From Brassica napus (taxonomy: Eukaryota > Streptophyta > Magnoliopsida > Brassicales > Brassicaceae), in the NCBI RefSeq assembly GCF_020379485.1, contig NC_063437.1, positions 434,001-498,000 of the forward strand: 64,000 bases of DNA. The letters run 5' to 3'. Of this stretch, positions 16,361-28,225 are shown in pieces. Made by a program: the position numbers and the translations under genes. The stretch's first letter is position 1; every line of letters begins with the position of its first letter. The notes below the pieces were generated by a model that worked only from the letters and a program-made list of their open reading frames with translations, was not told the origin of the DNA and ran no database searches.

Positions 16361-16517
16361 AGACAAAACTCTAATAATATAACCTTATTGTACTTTTTTA
16401 AATCATGCATCCAAAATAAAGAAACAAAAGACCATATAACTTTTTAAAAAAAAATCTTTGGTTTCTTATTCAGAAAAAAAAAAACAGAACAAAGATCCAC
16501 CGGTTTGGTGGTGGTTA

Positions 16518-17817
16518 TCAAGCGTCCATTGAGAGCTCTCCACATGCATAGATTCTGCAAGCTTTCTTCGGAACATCCATAGCACGTGTCTCCTGAGACT
16601 CAAGTCTCCTCACAAGCTTCATACCTTCAATGACTTGTCCAAACACAACATGCTTGTTGTCTAACCATGAAGTCTGCAAAAGCCAAAAAAAAAAAAAACA
16701 AAACTTTGTGAAATTAAAGAATCTATACTTTTATAACAAATAAAGTGAAAGAATTGTTACCTTGATGGTACAAATGAAAAACTGACTTCCATTAGTATTA
16801 GGACCAGCGTTAGCCATGCTCAAGATTCCAGGTCCAGTATGCTTCACTGTAAACATACAACCAATTAAATACTATATTCACAGAAACAAAAAAAAAACAA
16901 GAATGCTTCTTTGTTAGTAAATAAATATATACTCACGGGTGAAGTTTTCATCTTCGAACTTAGCACCGTAAATACTAATACCTCCAGTACCCTGTAAGAC
17001 CATATCAAATCAATCACACATACGACATAACAAACAATCTTTCATCACAAAAAAGAAAAAGAAGAAAAAACATACATTTCCCTCGGTGAAATCACCTCCT
17101 TGGATCATAAAGTCCTTAATGATACGGTGAAAGGAAGAGCCTTTGTACCCATACTTCTTCTCACCTGAATAAACCAAGTTCCTACTTAGCCACAAAGTTA
17201 CAAACTTTCAAGATAGAGAGAGCTTACCAGTACACAAGGCACGGAAGTTCTCAACTGTTCTGGGGACAACATCACCAAACAGACCCATCACAATCCTTCC
17301 AGCGACTTCACCACCAATCTCCACATCAAAGTAAACTTTGTGTGTCACTTTAGCTTGAGGAGGTGCTAGCACTTCTTCCTCCTCCTCCTCCTATCAACAC
17401 TAATCCATAAGCAACAGAATAACATATCTATTGATTATATGAGAAAGTTAGTTTTTTTTTCAATCTTACAGCGGCCATTGATTTAACACAAGCTGTTCTC
17501 TGGAGCTTGTAAGCTCCGGAGATTGTCTTAAGCGGGAAGCTTGCTGCGTAGTGTAGTCTTGAAGATAGTGAGGAACGAGCTCCGAAGCGAAGTGATTGAG
17601 GTGTTCGATTTGCGGAAACGAGCTGCGACCTCACACCAATCTAAAGAGAAACCAAGGAAAGGACTTTAAGACACCAACACACACGCAAGGACAGCAAAAC
17701 TCGATGAACAAACACTAAAATCGAGAAAACAAATCTGTAAAATGTAGGGTTGGAGTTTCGAACCTGAGAGATGGTGCGAGAAGTGTGAACCATCTGCGAT
17801 GGAGACGAAGAAGCCAT
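16518..17817 (-). CDS. ROC4: Chloroplast cyclophilin CYP20-3 / ROC4, 257 aa
   Basis: A peptidyl-prolyl cis-trans isomerase of the chloroplast stroma, known in Arabidopsis to fold serine acetyltransferase and to work in thiol/redox signalling. Seven exons join in phase: 17764-17817, 17470-17640, 17228-17390, 17076-17164, 16937-16991, 16761-16846 and 16518-16673. The first ~75 residues (Ser/Arg-rich, ending TACVKSMAA) form a plastid transit peptide, followed by an acidic Glu run at the mature N-terminus. The cyclophilin domain has [25 protein letters not shown] (catalytic Arg143, Met149, Gln151), GSQFFICT and [12 protein letters not shown] (Trp209, the cyclosporin-contact Trp). The redox cysteines in the family (such as LCTGEKK and IYACGEL) are kept. 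It looks fully functional. It is the close counterpart of Arabidopsis At3g62030, which I recognise from its sequence. Confidence 0.95.
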
Positions 17818-18425
17818 TGATTGATTGATTGATGCTGTAAGAGTAAAGTGAAGAAGAAGAAGACGACGACGACTGTGTGTTGAATGTCTTTTGCTTCAGA
17901 CAAGAGTGTCTAGTTCCACAGATGAAACCGCCTCTCGAGCTTGTTTTTTTAAGGGTAAAGCGACTGTGGTTTGGTGATATCGTTAACATCTCATGCTAAC
18001 TTACGCTGCATTGAGTAAAACAACTGGGCCTATTTTAATTAAATCTAGTAGGCCCAGCCCAGTAAGATCTCAGACTGAAGTCACACTGAGCGGATCTTGG
18101 TTCCTGTCAGGTCTTTGTAACCAATGCCCAAATGTTCCAATTTACTATGATTAATATGAAGATTAAAATCCCAATTACAATTATACCACTTATTCACTTT
18201 GATGCGTAGTGCAATCTCGAGAACAATGCAAATGAAGACAATAATCAACACATAAAAATCACCAAAGATCTATTCTATTAAAGCATCTAATAAGTTCCAT
18301 TAGACGGATGATCCCTCACACAACCAAGAAAACATTAAAAAAAAACTACTCTACTTTTTTTATTCCCTGAATGTGGTGTACAACATTTATTAGCTTAGAG
18401 ATCCTACTAGCCATTGGAATCACCA
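17818..18425. other. spacer right of CYP20-3 start
   Basis: Contains the CYP20-3 5' UTR and promoter side (minus-strand gene). No further ORF or element was recognised before the NYN remnant. Confidence 0.4.
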
Positions 18426-18664
18426 TTAGTCACTAGAATTATTAGTCAACAGAATCAGCACCAGTGGCCTTGGTGGTGGTGGTGGTGGATGTGGAAGCAC
18501 TTCAATAAACCTGTAATTTTTCTTGGTCGTCAAAAGATCAACAACATCGAGAAAGTCTTGTGAGATGTCGCTCATGACTAACATCAACGTCGATGGTTCA
18601 GGATGCTCAGCTGCCCAAGCCACAATGTCCTCCAACATTTTGGTGTGTCTCGCGTGTTTCTCTC
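18426..18664 (-). pseudogene. NYN-domain (limkain-b1 type) gene remnant
   Basis: A single exon-like segment, preceded by an AG acceptor (18665), reads EKHARHTKMLEDIVAWAAEH followed by PEPSTLMLVMSDISQDFLDV. This fits the C-terminal half of the plant NYN/limkain-b1 domain, where a K..DM..WA stretch precedes a MLISGDxDF core. Here the core GDRDF has become SDISQDF, so one acidic residue of the PIN-like active site is changed. Downstream it runs into a proline repeat and stops. No convincing 5' exon with the domain's N-terminal half was found between here and the LINE. It is most likely a decaying fragment; a very small gene cannot be ruled out. Confidence 0.5.
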
Positions 18665-18996
18665 CTACAAATTAACATATCAAGATTCAGAACCTAAATA
18701 TATAAAGAAAATGAGTTTAATGACGTCGATAAACGAATGCACGTTTAGTGGGTCTCTCGTACAACAACTTCAATTTAAAGTAAGCCCATTATTTACAGGT
18801 AACCCCCAGTTTTTGTTTTGTTTGCAACTTCGCATTGGCAGAATCTTTACGAGTGTCATTGGAGTAAATGTGAGTTCTACTTGTTGATCACACAATTGGG
18901 TGATTTTCCAAAATCAAAAAGTAAAACATTTCTATATTGGTATTTTATATTTTAAATGTAATCTGGTATTGTTCCAAAAAAAAATGTAATCTGGTA

Positions 18997-19012
18997 TACA
19001 ATCTCGGTTTTC
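18997..19012. repeat. LINE target duplication, left copy
   Basis: TACAATCTCGGTTTTC, identical to 24332-24347. It brackets the LINE and adjoins its A-tail (minus strand). Confidence 0.92.
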
Positions 19013-19161
19013 TTTTTTGAATGAATGCTAAATTTTATTCATTAAAAAACCTTTTTACATCAAGTGAGACCTTTATATGAAAGAAATTCTACTCCTATCC
19101 CATTTCCTATACACTTTCTGCTAAAACCAGAGCAAAACTTCATGTCTAAGCAGTCTCCTAT

Positions 19162-22100
19162 TTACACTCTAGTAGCAAACCAGTACTGCAAAATGTTCTC
19201 CAGACCTTTGACACCTTTCAACTGAGTCAGACTGAGCTTATTACGAACGACCTTATCAGTGAGCTTAGATAAAACCCTTGCCGGCATAGCTTGCTCACCA
19301 TGCCGCCTCCTGTTTCGTTCTCTCCACAGGGAGTATAGAGTCACTTGGAAAGTGTAGCGAAAACAGAAGCGCTTCTTCTTATCCATGCCCGAATCAGTAA
19401 GTAGCCTTATGAGCTCATCCCACTTAACAGAGTACGTGCTGCGTAGAATTCCTCTCATGAGGTGTTCCCATAGCTGTGAAGCATAAGAACACTCAAAGAA
19501 AAAGATGCTTGCGCGATTCAGAGGCACTTTTGCATAGGATACAAGTTGTGTCAACACCTTGGCTCCAGCTTGATACTCGATCCATGGTAGCTAATCTGTC
19601 TCGCATAGCTAGCCAAGTCAGGAACGCAAATTTCGGCGTTGCTTGAGAGAACCAAGTGCATCTTCCCCAATCGCATTGAATTCCACTTGCCCTTGTCAAC
19701 TTCCACGTTTCATGGGTTGAGAAGTTTGGTTTGAACCCTGACTCCCTTCTCCACAAATCAATATCCTTCACTTCATACCTCTGTTTCTCTTTGATTTGCT
19801 CCAACTCCTTTTCAATCTCAATTAGTATAGCACTTCTGTGTCTTCTTCTCCTCCGTTCATTTAGCAGAACTTCCTCCACTGTGGCTTCACGCCTAATTCC
19901 CAGATCAATCACCCCACGAGGCCCCAGTAAATCCGACATCACACCCAAGTTAGACCAGTTATCATACCAGAAAGAAGTGTGACGGCCATTTCCAATCTCT
20001 TTCATGTGAAAAGATCTTACTACCTCTCGAAGCTTTAAGAGTTTTCTCCAAATCCACGAACCTGCTTGAGACGTGAGACTAACCTCCCAGAAACTTTTCC
20101 CCTTAAGCAGGTTTGACTTGATCCATTTGCTCCAGAGAGAGTCCCCCACTAGCAATCTCCAAATTAGTTTAAGCCCCTGCACCTTATTTACTTCCTTCAA
20201 AGCTCTTATGCCTAGCCCTCCTTCTTGTTTTGTCTTACATATATCTTGCCAAGCCACTTTTGCTCCTGTCGACTTAAGTTCCGGGCCAGACTAGAGAAAA
20301 GCTGAACAGAGTTGTTCAATCTCCTTGGTGCATTGGCCAGGTAATCTGAAAGCCGCTCCCCAGAAGTTTACAATACTCATCAAAACCGATCTGATAAGCT
20401 GCAGTCGTCCTGCATACGGGAGAAAGCGGCTAGTCCAAGAACATATGCGACTTCTAATTTTCTCCAGCAGTGGCATATAATCTTGCCTCCTCATGGCCTT
20501 AGTCATCAAGGGAAGACCCAAGTAACGGACCGGGAGTTCACCCACAGCGAAAGGGAAGTTTCTGAGAATCCTACCCTGCTCCACTTCAGATACACCTCCC
20601 ATATAGATAGTGGACTTCTCTAAACTGATGGAGAGACCCGACCACACTTCAAATTTCTCAAAAACGTCAAGAATCCCTTCAACAGATTCCTTAGTACCCT
20701 CTACAAACACCATTAAGTCGTCCGCGAAACACAGATGGGTAAGCGACAGAGACTGGCACCGGGGGTGAAGCCCAAACTTCTTGTCTCTCGCTGCCTTATC
20801 AATTTTTAAAGACAGAACATTCATACAAATCACAAATAGATAGGGCGAGAGAGAACATCCCTGTCTCAATCCTCTAGCACTCTGAAAATAACCAGCGAGA
20901 TCACCGTTTACTTGAACCGAAAAGGAGGGGGTGGTGATACATAACCGAATCCAGTGAATAAACTTTCCAGGGAAACCCATCGCCAACAAGCTGTTTAGAA
21001 GGAAGGTCCACTGAACCGAGTCAAACGCCTTTGAGATGTCAATCTTCATCGCACAGCATGGAGAAATCTCCTCCTTATGATAGTCTTTTACTATTTTCGA
21101 TGCCAGCAGAACGTTTTCCATCACCAGTCTTCCTTTCACAAACGCAGATTGGTTTTCTGATATGATTCTTGGTAGTAAAATCTTCAGACGATTGGCAAGA
21201 ATTTTTGACACAACCTTATATAGCACATTGCAACAAGCAATTGGCCTATAATCTCGCATTTCCAGCGCATCAGTCTTCTTAGGGATAAGGGCTAATATAG
21301 TTGAGTTGATGCCTTTCGGGAGAAAACCAAATTGAAAAACTGATTGAACCGCTATTGTGAAATCCTGAGAAATTACTGACCAGCTAGTTTTGAAGAATTC
21401 GCAAGGATACCCATCCGGACCCGGGAATTTGTTTGATGGCATGGCGAAGAGCACCTCTCTGATCTCCTCCGCTGTGACGACATCTTGCAAACGACTACAG
21501 TCCTCAGTAGTACATTCGAAATCAAGGAGGTCCCTCAGCTCGTCCACCGTAGCCCCTATGAAGTTAGGTGGAACATGGTTGAGAATCTCTGAGAAGTAAC
21601 TTTCTGCCTCGGTTTTGATTTGTACATGTGTGGTAGCAGAGCTTCCATCCTGACACCTGATCTCACTCATTGTGTTTTGTGCTCGTCTGGTCTTGATCGA
21701 ATTGTGAAAAGTTGTGTTGTTCTGATCCCCCACTTCCAACCAATGAAGCTTAGATCTTTGCTTAAGAAAGTCTTCCTCTATCTCTGCAACATGTAACCAC
21801 TTATCATATGCTGCAGCTTCCTCCAGAATCGCACTCTGAGAAGGGTTAGCTAATGTGTTTTTCTGTTTCTCACAAAGCGAGCTGTAAGCATTCTTTGTTC
21901 TAACAGTGAGATTTCCCAAATCCTCTCTTCCCAGCTCCCGTATCAAAGGCTTCAGATTTTTTAGTTTCTTGGAGAAACGAAACATGGCAGAGGTCGAATG
22001 GAATAGTTTCTCGGTGGACTCTCAGTACTGCTTAACCATAGGCAAAAACTTGGGGAGTTTGCCTATAGCGTTCACATATTTGAACGGTCGTCGGATCTTC

Positions 22101-22822
22101 CCTGTGTCAGGAAGGAGTTTAATCGAGCACCTCATGTGATCTGAACAACCTCCCGAAGCAAAGACAGAGTAAGCGTTTGCAAACCTATGCAGAGCCACAT
22201 CATTTACTAAAACTCTATCCAACTTCTTGCAGACAAGCCCTTCTTCTCTCTTGTTACACCATGTAAATAGCGGCCCCTGATAACCCATATCTGAAAAGCG
22301 ACAATGAAGCACCATCCTTTGAAATTCTCGCATTCCAATCGGCCATCTCACCAGATTATCAACTCCCGAGTGTTCTCCACTGTCTAGAATCTCATTAAAG
22401 TCTCCCATCACTATCCACGCCTTATTTTTAAACATAGGGGAGTTGTGATGGTGGCAAAGATCCTCCCACAACTCTTTCCTTTCTTCTGCTTGATTGCTAG
22501 CATAAACAAATGTGCAGAAAAACTCTTCTTCATCTTGTAAAGTAACCGAACAAGTAACTAACTGCTCCGTTTTGTAGACCGGAGTCATACGGACAGTATC
22601 TCTCCAAAGAACCCAAATTCTACCTCCTCTACTGTGCTCATAGTTTGTCATTGCTGACCAGTCTCTGAACACATACTTCAAAAAATTTTCAGCCTTCTTC
22701 TCTTTCACTCTAGTCTCCAAAATACAACCAAACTTCATATCTTTTCCCCTCAACCACTCTTTAACCACGGACTGCTTCAAAGGTTTGTTGAAGCCGCAGA
22801 TATTCCAAAAGAAACTCGACAT
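19162..22822 (-). pseudogene. LINE ORF2: endonuclease-reverse transcriptase, broken
   Basis: From ATG 22822 the frame gives an APE-type endonuclease (WNICGFN at the N-terminus; VMGDFNEIL; GCSDH near the end of the domain), then reverse transcriptase (SAFVKGRLV, KIDISKAFDSV, LRQGCSLSPYLF and the catalytic FADD near residue 698), then a zf-RVT region (FLTWLAMRDRLATMDR..CILC) and a C-terminal tail. Breaks: TGA at 22022-22024 and TAG at 20291-20293, both at places where a Trp is expected, and a one-base frameshift near 19540. Endonuclease nicks target DNA and RT copies RNA there (family knowledge). All core motifs are present apart from these breaks. Confidence 0.9.
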
Positions 22823-22823
22823 A

Positions 22824-24241
22824 TTAATGATGACGACAAGAAGACCTAGTGCTCATAGCCATCGGATTCACATTCTGTGACCTAGCTTTCTTTGCCTTCC
22901 CGCCTTTGCTTTTCCCCTCCTTTATCTGTTGAGCAGCCACTGTGGTGTCAGTTTGAACCACACCATCCTCAGTGCCGACTTCTTTACCAGCCTTTGATTC
23001 TGTTGCTTTAATCTCCCCTTCCTCATCTTCCTCATCATCCGTGTACATACTAAGAACAGCATACTTTGAAGCCGTTATATGCGTATCTACCGCCTTCTGA
23101 GGAGTAACCACTGGTGATCTTCCCACTCTCACCGGGGAGACATTGGACCAATTGTTTGCCTCTTCTGTTACTGTGTTAACTGCTTCCTTAATCGACTGTT
23201 CCACAGGTTCCAACTGTTGTGTTACCTCTTTCACACTTTCTACCTCTGCTCTGCCCACTCCCGTGTTCCCACTCTGCAAATCCTTCATCCCTTCCCCATT
23301 ATTTTCCTTCTGCTGGTTTGTAGTTTCCATACTTCGCACAATCTCCAAAGCTTTATTTATCTCCTGTTGTTGTGTGATTTCCTCCCCTCCTTTAGTCACC
23401 TTTCCCCAAGTCTTTCCTTTTCACTGCACAGACCTCCTCTGTGTGCCCCCACTTATCACAATGCTTGCATCTGGATGGAAGCCATGGGAAGTGGAAATCC
23501 ACAACAAACTCCTTACCATTCTTTGAAAAGTTTATCTCTTGAGGCAGGGCCTTTGAGACATCAACCTTCGCAAAGACTTTGGCCACTTCGAAATTAGTAC
23601 ACGCAATAGTCTCAGGGTGCAACTTTCACTGGGTATCCCACTGCGCTCGTGACAAAGCTGAGACCTTCCCATGAAAACATGTGGAGTGGAACTCCCCGGA
23701 GGTGAACCCACATTGGAACAGCCTCCTCCTCCTGCTTCTCTTCCTCAGACCTTGGCGTCCACTTTGTAACAATCATCGGAACTCCGGCGATGTTCCACAT
23801 TCCTCTCTTCAGAATCTTCTCTCTGGCTTTCGGATTCGATACCCTGAACCTCATTGTTGTTGCGTTCACTTCGTATACATCTACCTTCGCCGATGAATCT
23901 CCGTACTTCCAAATTTTGTTCAACACCATGTGGACTTTCGCTACGTGAGGAATGATGTCGAAAAACTTCCCCATCACAAAATCCTCCCACAACAGCGTCG
24001 AAGTAGTTAGAACATCATCTGGGATCTCCACCGAGTGTAATCCCCCCCTGTTTGTAACCTCCACTTCGAACTTCTTCAAAACCTTCTTATCTTGTGCTAC
24101 AGAGAGCCAACTTGGGACTGCCTTCTTCACTTCTGCCAAAGTATCTGACTTTCCCACCGTCGAACCCTCATCCCGAACCTCCGTTTCGCCCTTATCCCTC
24201 GTCGGAGAGACTGGCGAACCCGGCGGCGCAGCCGAATCCAT
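22824..24241 (-). pseudogene. LINE ORF1: DUF4283/CCHC RNA-binding protein, broken
   Basis: Starts at ATG 24241 (MDSAAPPGSP). The first part matches the plant LINE ORF1 DUF4283 domain (LLWEDFVMGKFF, VHMVLNKIW, MRFRVSNPKAREKILKRGMW, MWVHLRGVPLHMFS), followed by a zinc knuckle CKHCDKWGHTEEVC and a Ser/Glu/Lys-rich tail ending in TAA at 22824-22826. Two frameshifts split it: one near 23615-23620 (after VGYPVK) and one near 23395. ORF1 would coat the LINE RNA. Coding capacity is otherwise preserved. Confidence 0.85.
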
Positions 24242-24331
24242 CCTCACAACCCTAAAACCCAAAATCGCCTCCAAAATCGCACTTTACTGAAACGGTGCGT
24301 TTTACGTAGTCCACCTAACCAATAAAAATAC

Positions 24332-24347
24332 TACAATCTCGGTTTTC
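24332..24347. repeat. LINE target duplication, right copy
   Basis: TACAATCTCGGTTTTC, identical to 18997-19012, directly upstream (minus-strand sense) of the LINE 5' end. Confidence 0.92.
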
Positions 24348-24927
24348 ATACATCTGTAAGAAAACGACATTACTTTTGCGTTTAAGAAAGGTTAAAGAAA
24401 CTGATAAGATTTATGAATATGCATTGTTTTTATATGAACCATAGTACATGGTCTTAGCGTATCATCATTAGTTGATCTCTCACATGTATTTCTATAATAA
24501 GAAAACTGATCATAAAATAAGAAAAAGAAAGAAGAAAAGCTTTCAAACGAGAATAAATATTTTTGAAAGATTGTTTTACACATGCAGCATAATTAGTAAT
24601 TCAATTTAAATAAATAAAAAATAATCATAAAATTAAAATTAAAATATTAATAATTGAAAGAATCACACACATATTTCTAACTAAATAACGATGCTCTTAG
24701 AAAAGGCCAAAGAGTCCAAGATCATTTAACTACCATCCTGTTTGACCTCGGTGTGAACTCATTTTGGCACTTCTGATTACTTGAGATCTTCTTTTTTTGT
24801 TTAAATGTCGAACATGCATAACCAAGCCTGTACGAAATTTTCCATTACGTGGGGTCAAAATAAATTGATGAATCGGTAAACCAGCAAACCGAGATTGTGA
24901 CTAAAGAGAGTGACGTTTGCTAGTTTA
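24348..24927. other. AT-rich spacer, nothing recognised
   Basis: No ORF with a known motif and no terminal repeats were seen. Confidence 0.4.
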
Positions 24928-26162
24928 TCTACTAATAATAACAATCTCAATTAATTCCAAAGGTTGTGAATCCACTTATGTTGAAAAATTGTGTCTTTTG
25001 AAAAAGAAGTGTAAAGGGTTGTGTTTTTTCTAAAAGTTCTATGTTGGAAGGTTTTGTCTTTTCCAATTGATTTCTAAGGTTGTGAATGCACTTATGTTGA
25101 AAGGTTGTGTCTTTTGAAAAAGTAGTGTAAAGGGTTGTGTCTTTTCTAAAAGTTCTATGTTGTAAGGTTGTGTCTTTTCCAATTAATTCCTAAGGTTGTG
25201 AACTTCAATTTGTGTCTTTTGAAAAATATGTATAGAGAGTTGTGTCTTTTCTAAAAGTTATATGTTGTAAGGTTGTGTCCTTCTAAAAATAGTCTAAAAT
25301 TTGTGACTATTCACTAGTATCTTTTAAAAAGTGAGAAGTTGTGAGTATTAGAAGAATGCGACTATTCATATTGAAGGGTTGTGACTATTCAAATAGGCCT
25401 TAAAAAATCTATAAATAGTCTCTCCCATGCATTTTTTCAAATCAAATTTTCACTAATCTACTAATAATAAAATGGTGAAAAAAATAATGTCAAAGTTGCA
25501 ACTTTTCATCTAAACAAGGTGTCTTTTCATCTCAAAGTGGGATTGCTTTAAAAAATATTGGTTTTATTTAAGTAATGTGTTAGTTTATATAATAAGTGTT
25601 GGTATTTTATAAGAACTCTCCCAAATTAAAAAAAAATATTATAAATGAGACGGGTTATATTAACGTAAATCAACATATATTTATTACAATAATCAATTTT
25701 CTGAATATTCATTTTCAATAAATAAAGCAGGTAGATAAATATACAAAATAACAATTACCAACATATAAATTATAATTGTTTAAAATTATAAACTAATAAT
25801 TTTAATATTATGTCTTAAATAGGAAAAAAAATTATATATCATGCAAAAAAAAAAAATGCATTTTGTTCAAAAAGTGGTTGAAGATAACTATCATGTGAAA
25901 AATGTATGAAAAAACTTAAAAAGGATGAAGACACAATTGTATGCAATATGTGTTTTGATAAAAAATTAAAAGGAACATTAAGGTTTATAAAATATATATA
26001 TATATATATATTTGAATACTTTGTAAATCATATTTTAATCATCAAAATTTAATTTAATTATTTATATGATTTAATTTTTTTATCAGGCATATATAGATTA
26101 TAATATATTCTTTATAAAATATAATGAGTTCCCGTGCAATATTGCACGGGCTCTTTGCGTAG
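24928..26162 (+). mobile_element. Non-autonomous Helitron with two possible 5' ends
   Basis: Two Helitron-like 5' termini, TCTACTAATAATAA at 24928 and 25457, each preceded by A. The 3' side is a perfect 20-base palindrome (CCCGTGCAAT/ATTGCACGGG, 26131-26150) followed 8 bases later by GTAG then T at 26163, a one-base variant of the usual CTAG|T end. No Rep/helicase coding is present. Insertion between A and T without duplication is the family rule. Confidence 0.6.
24952..25290 (+). repeat. Imperfect ~117-bp tandem repeat (about 3 units)
   Basis: Units share 'aaggttgtgaa..', 'gttgtgtcttttgaaaaag', 'agggttgtgtcttttctaa' and 'gttctatgttgtaaggttg'. Starts lie near 24952, 25069 and 25187; the third unit is truncated. 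They lie inside the outer Helitron boundary, just upstream of the second 5' terminus. Confidence 0.8.
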
Positions 26163-26349
26163 TATATTATAAAAGCAGCGTGTAGTTTTTGTTGTTGGTC
26201 GTTATTGACGGGTTTCCCTTGATTGTCAAATAGGGTGGGCGGGGCCAGCTGTACCACCACTAAATTCAAACAACAAGGTTACACGCAATGTCTGAGAAAA
26301 ATCTCCAAATCTCCTTAAATTAGGGTTTCGATCATTCGATGGAATTCAC

Positions 26350-26628
26350 ATGATGGCGTCGTTCTCAGTGAGAATTGCCTTACTTTTTCTGGTTTTCTGC
26401 TTGATCGGTTTACAAGCTGCGGATGGGCAAGCTGGCGGCGACATCTGCGGTGGGGTTCCGGATCCATTTGCTTGCCCAACAAACTGTGTCCAGGAGGATC
26501 TGGTTTGCGGAGCCGATGGGGTCACGTACTCGTGCGGCTGTGACGACGCAGCGTGCAATGGAGCTCGTGTAGTCAAAAGAGGAGCTTGCGACGCAAGTAA
26601 CGCTGGAAGTGATTCTGTACGTGGATAA
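26350..26628 (+). CDS. Kazal-type serine protease inhibitor, truncated tail
   Basis: A small secreted protein of 92 residues from the first of two tandem ATGs (26350/26353). A hydrophobic signal peptide (about residues 6-25) is followed by a single plant-type Kazal-like domain: CGG..DPFACPTNC, then VCGADGVTYSCGC and CNGARVVKRGAC, with eight Cys. VCGxDGVTY is the family signature. The probable role is inhibition of serine proteases outside the cell; the target is unknown. The frame stops at TAA 26626-26628, but the same frame continues for 22 more codons of strongly hydrophobic residues to a TGA at 26695-26697. Arabidopsis relatives (At3g61980, as recalled) keep such a tail, which looks like a GPI-anchor or membrane signal. 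So this copy seems to have lost its anchor by one point change. No intron is needed. Confidence 0.85.
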   Translation: MMASFSVRIALLFLVFCLIGLQAADGQAGGDICGGVPDPFACPTNCVQEDLVCGADGVTYSCGCDDAACNGARVVKRGACDASNAGSDSVRG

Positions 26629-26697
26629 GCTTTGTTATTGATTCATATCGTTTGGGTCTTCTTGTTCGGACTCTCTCTTCTCGTTGGTGTTTTCTGA

Positions 26698-26908
26698 TCT
26701 CAAGACTGGTGTTTGAGATGTTGTATCATGTTCTTCTGTTGATCACATGTTGAATGGTTTCTTTTTCCTTTGTGTCTGTATGTTCTAAGTTGAGTTGTTG
26801 TCTCAACTTAGAATACACGTGTTGTGTTTGTATGTTCTAAGTTGTGTTTGTATGTTTTTACGCTGTGTGTCAAGCTCTCTAAATCACAAATAAGCTTATT
26901 ATAAATCA
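26698..26908. other. Kazal 3' flank with short direct repeats
   Basis: Holds the likely 3' UTR. 'gtatgttctaagttg' and 'gtgtttgtatgttctaagtt' recur three times between 26778 and 26850. Confidence 0.5.
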
Positions 26909-26939
26909 CTAGATTTTTTAACCGCGCTACGCGCGGATA

Positions 26940-28225
26940 AGATATTATATGTATTTACCAATTCTAAAAAATAATGTATAATATTGTATTATATTATTTA
27001 AAGAATAGAAAATAAGACTACATAACATAAATATATTTTTTATATTTTCTTTGTGGAAATCATTATGTTGTTTGATTGTTGTAGTTAATTCACATATTTG
27101 CATAGATATTTGTGATAGATGAATAACTATATTTTTATTATCAGTAAATAATATATATTTATTATATAATATAAGAAAAATAGAATTATTTACTTTTTAA
27201 CAAACTTGTCTCAAGTTGGTGACTCGGTTATAGACATATCATATTCGAATGAAACATTTTTACACTTATCAATCTTCTAACAATCAAGAAAAAAATCTGA
27301 ATATCAAAACAATATCTCATACAATCTCTTTGTATAATAACTGCTCTGAAAAAATTGAATTTATGCATAAAAAAGGACTGGAAATGGATGTGCATATGTG
27401 TTATCTAAGTCAGCTTTACAAAAAACTATTTATAGTTCATATATCATTTATGTCCATCCTATTTTTTTGTCCATCATTTCTTAAACATCTTGAAATAAGT
27501 AATGCTAATTAATAATAAACTTTTTGCTCACAAAATAAAAATCAAATTTGTCTAATTATCGCTTAATTTGTCTAACTGATATATGTATTTCTCAATTCTA
27601 AAAAAATAATGTATAATATTGTATTACATTATTTAAAAAATATAAAATATGACTACATAACATAAATATATGATGACAAAAAAAACATAAATATATTTTT
27701 AAATTTTCTTTGTGGAAATCATTATGTTGTTTGATTGTTGTACTTGATTCACATATTTGCATAGATATTTGTGATCGATGAATAACTATATTTTTATTAT
27801 CAGTAAATAATATATATTGATTATATAATATAAGAAAAATAAAATTATTTACTTTTTAAACAAACTTGAATCATGTTGGAGACTCGGTTATAGACATATC
27901 ATATACGAATGAGACATTTTTACAGTTATCAATCTTCTTAACATTGAAAAAACAAATCTACATATCAAAACAATATCTCATACGATTTATTTGTGGAATA
28001 ACTACTCTGAAGAAATTGAATTTAGGCATCAAAAATGACTGAAAATGGATGTGCAGATATGTTATCTAAGTCTGCTTCACAAAGTACTATTCATAGTTCA
28101 TATATCATTAATGTCCATTCTACTTTTTGTCCACCATTTCTTAAACATCTTGAAATAACTGATGCTAATTAATAATAAATGTTTTGCTGAAAAAAAATCA
28201 AATTTGTCTAATTATCGCTTAAATA
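26940..28225 (+). repeat. Tandem duplication of ~640 bp inside Helitron
   Basis: The segment 26940-27560 ('ccaattctaaaaaataatg', 'ggaaatcattatgttg', 'gactcggttatagacatatc', 'ctgaaaaaattgaatttatg') is repeated with ~90% identity by eye at 27580-28225. Neither copy has a long ORF. Confidence 0.88.

Larger units (their letters stand above)
19013..24331 (-). mobile_element. Full-length L1-type LINE, coding-defective
   Basis: A 5.3-kb non-LTR retrotransposon on the minus strand, bounded by a perfect 16-bp target duplication. The 3' end carries a short A-run (T-run at 19013-19018 on the + strand) after an AATAAA-like signal (AATGAATAAAATT). ORF1 and ORF2 are both recognisable, with 1 base between the ORF1 stop and the ORF2 ATG. 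The intact duplication argues for fairly recent arrival, but several stops and frameshifts mean that it cannot now supply its own proteins. Confidence 0.94.

Noticed and set aside
17666..17989. A 107-codon minus-strand frame overlapping the CYP20-3 start
   Set aside because: It overlaps exon 1, intron 1 and upstream sequence in another frame; the spliced transit peptide explains the region.
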